A stretch of DNA of 64,000 bases from the NCBI RefSeq assembly GCF_041200145.1, contig NZ_CP165734.1, positions 3,844,001-3,908,000 on the forward strand, given 5' to 3'. The notes beneath the pieces are model-generated. The model had not been told where the DNA came from and ran no database searches. It saw only the letters and a list, made by a program, of their open reading frames with translations. Shown piece after piece: positions 62,891-64,000 of this stretch. Each line of letters opens with the position of its first letter. Positions within the stretch are counted from its first letter, which is position 1. A program made the translations under genes and the position numbers. This stretch comes from Bradyrhizobium sp. LLZ17. GTDB taxonomy: Bacteria > Pseudomonadota > Alphaproteobacteria > Rhizobiales > Xanthobacteraceae.

Positions 62891-64000
62891 CTACCGCGCC
62901 GGCTTCACCGGTTGCGAAAGCTTTTCAGTGCGGCCACGCTCGGTCATGTCGACGACCGTCTCCATCGGTGCGGTCAGCTCGTAGACGTAGGAGACGTCGG
63001 TGAAGTAGCGCTTGGCGGCGCCGCCGAGCGCTTCGGGCGCAACGCGGTCAAGCAGGATCAGGCCGAAATCCGAATCCGGGCGGCGCGTCGCCTCGCTGGT
63101 GTTGAACTCCTCCCAGCGGAACTGGAACACCTCCTCGGGCGCCTCGCCCGTCACGGTCCAGTTCGCGGTGATGTGCGGGTGCTTGCCCACCAGCGACAGG
63201 CCTTCGTCGGAATGCGAGGCAAGCTCGAAGAACAGCAGCGACAGGCTCTGCGCGGCGCGCGCGCTGACTGCGATATCCGGGCCGCTGACGGCGATGCGAT
63301 CGGCATGCGGGATGGCGCGCGCCTCGAACAGACCCTTCAGCTTGACGCCCTGCCACTGGCTTTCGCTGAGCAGCGAGACCACGTTGGACATCGCGTGGAT
63401 GCGGCCAATCAGGAGCTCGCGCGCGACGTCGATGTCCGAGCCGTGGCGCAGCGTGCGCGTCACGATCGACTGGATCACTGCCAGAATGTTCTTGACCCGG
63501 TGGTTGAGCTCGTCAATGACCGCCGTCAGCCGCCGCTCGAAGCCGATCCGCACCTGGATCTCGCGGCTGAGCCGCAGATTGTTGTAGGCGACGTAGCCGA
63601 ACAGGCCGCACACCATCGCGGTAATCGCGAAGCCGATCGCCGCTACGATGATCGCGGTCTGCTCGGCACGGCGCGCGGAATTGCTCTTTGCGTAATAGTC
63701 GAGCTGCCAGTCGCGGCCACCGAAGCTCACGGTGCGCGTCGCCGACGGTACTCCTCCCTCGGGCGTGGTCATGCGCGTGGAGACGACGCCCTGATCGTTG
63801 GAGATGAGCTCGCTGCCTTGCTTGCGCGGGTCCTTCAGCGCAACCGAGAACAACGACATGTCGTCATTGGTCAGCATCAGCGAGGCCAGTTCGTAGGAAA
63901 ATGTGATGAAGCCGGCCGGCTCAGTCGCCCCCTCGGGAATCACCGGCGCCGCCACGATGACGCCGATCGGCCCGTTGTCGCGCAGCAGCGGGACCGGGTC
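62891..64000 (-). CDS. HWE/HisKA_2-type sensor histidine kinase, partial (N-terminus outside the window)
   Basis: The frame is open to the window edge; the readable part is at least 369 aa. From the edge: end of a CHASE-type periplasmic sensor (PVLLRDNGPIGVIV-like start, then PAGFITFSYELASLMLT), a helix (TAIIVAAIGFAITAMVCGLFGYVAY), the phospho-acceptor box ELNHRVKNILAVIQSI with His, and a kinase ATP-binding part with FNTSEATRRPDSDFGLILLDRV. HWE kinases of this kind often signal through PhyR to EcfG or through stand-alone receivers, so a link to the stress promoters here is possible but unproven. Confidence 0.85.
   Translation of the reverse strand, partial: DPVPLLRDNGPIGVIVAAPVIPEGATEPAGFITFSYELASLMLTNDDMSLFSVALKDPRKQGSELISNDQGVVSTRMTTPEGGVPSATRTVSFGGRDWQLDYYAKSNSARRAEQTAIIVAAIGFAITAMVCGLFGYVAYNNLRLSREIQVRIGFERRLTAVIDELNHRVKNILAVIQSIVTRTLRHGSDIDVARELLIGRIHAMSNVVSLLSESQWQGVKLKGLFEARAIPHADRIAVSGPDIAVSARAAQSLSLLFFELASHSDEGLSLVGKHPHITANWTVTGEAPEEVFQFRWEEFNTSEATRRPDSDFGLILLDRVAPEALGGAAKRYFTDVSYVYELTAPMETVVDMTERGRTEKLSQPVKPAR

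Overview
The window reads as a chromosomal segment of a high-GC alphaproteobacterium, most likely Bradyrhizobium or a close relative in the Nitrobacteraceae. The evidence is the set of lineage-typical families (DUF1192, DUF1465/RcdA, DUF2849, DUF934, DUF2865, DUF459, a TfdA-alpha-like dioxygenase), the palindromic intergenic repeats, and promoters of the GGAAC-N16/17-CGTT type used by the alphaproteobacterial stress sigma factor EcfG. No rRNA, tRNA, CRISPR array or prophage was found. One complete insertion sequence is present.

Layout. 1-8.9 kb: end of an AAA ATPase gene, an RND efflux pair, a single-domain response regulator, a small secreted protein, nhaA, and a CFA-synthase-like methyltransferase with a decayed DUF1295 gene upstream. 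9-14 kb: a MotA/TolQ-like plus MotB/OmpA-like stator pair with a GNAT gene, an MsbA-type ABC exporter, and rpmE. 14.3-23 kb: an rcdA homologue, a candidate small RNA, quinone oxidoreductase, two cyclic-di-GMP genes, and an IS5-family element inserted in a palindromic repeat. 23-35 kb: galU, a lytic transglycosylase, a DUF459 protein, a CsbD-like protein, two SDR enzymes, a TauD/TfdA dioxygenase, YqgE, a DsbD-like protein, a flippase and a TauE/SafE permease. 35-37.7 kb: patatin phospholipase coupled to 3-hydroxybutyrate dehydrogenase, then a CAP-domain lipoprotein. 37.9-49.6 kb: an almost complete assimilatory sulfate locus (sulfate ABC transporter, cysH, DUF934, cysI, DUF2849, cysG, and divergently cysD and cysNC). 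49.8-64 kb: glcB, two tandem chemoreceptor genes, L,D-transpeptidase, AI-2E-type permease, a YqjD/holin-like pair, opgC, a TetR regulator and the start of an HWE histidine kinase gene.

Two themes stand out. First, several envelope or stress genes (L,D-transpeptidase, the DUF883 pair, a 51-aa membrane protein, and less perfectly a CsbD-like and a secreted protein) carry EcfG-type promoters at sensible distances, which suggests scattered members of the general stress regulon. Second, five otherwise well-conserved genes (bdhA, sbp, cysI, the second chemoreceptor, opgC) are each broken by one small indel, and each recovers a family-typical length when the indel is undone. That density suggests consensus errors more than real gene decay, and it decides whether this strain can assimilate sulfate.

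Many very long open frames lie opposite real genes (for example across the RND genes and across cysNC). They are GC-driven shadows and are not annotated. All calls rest on reading the sequence; no database search was run.
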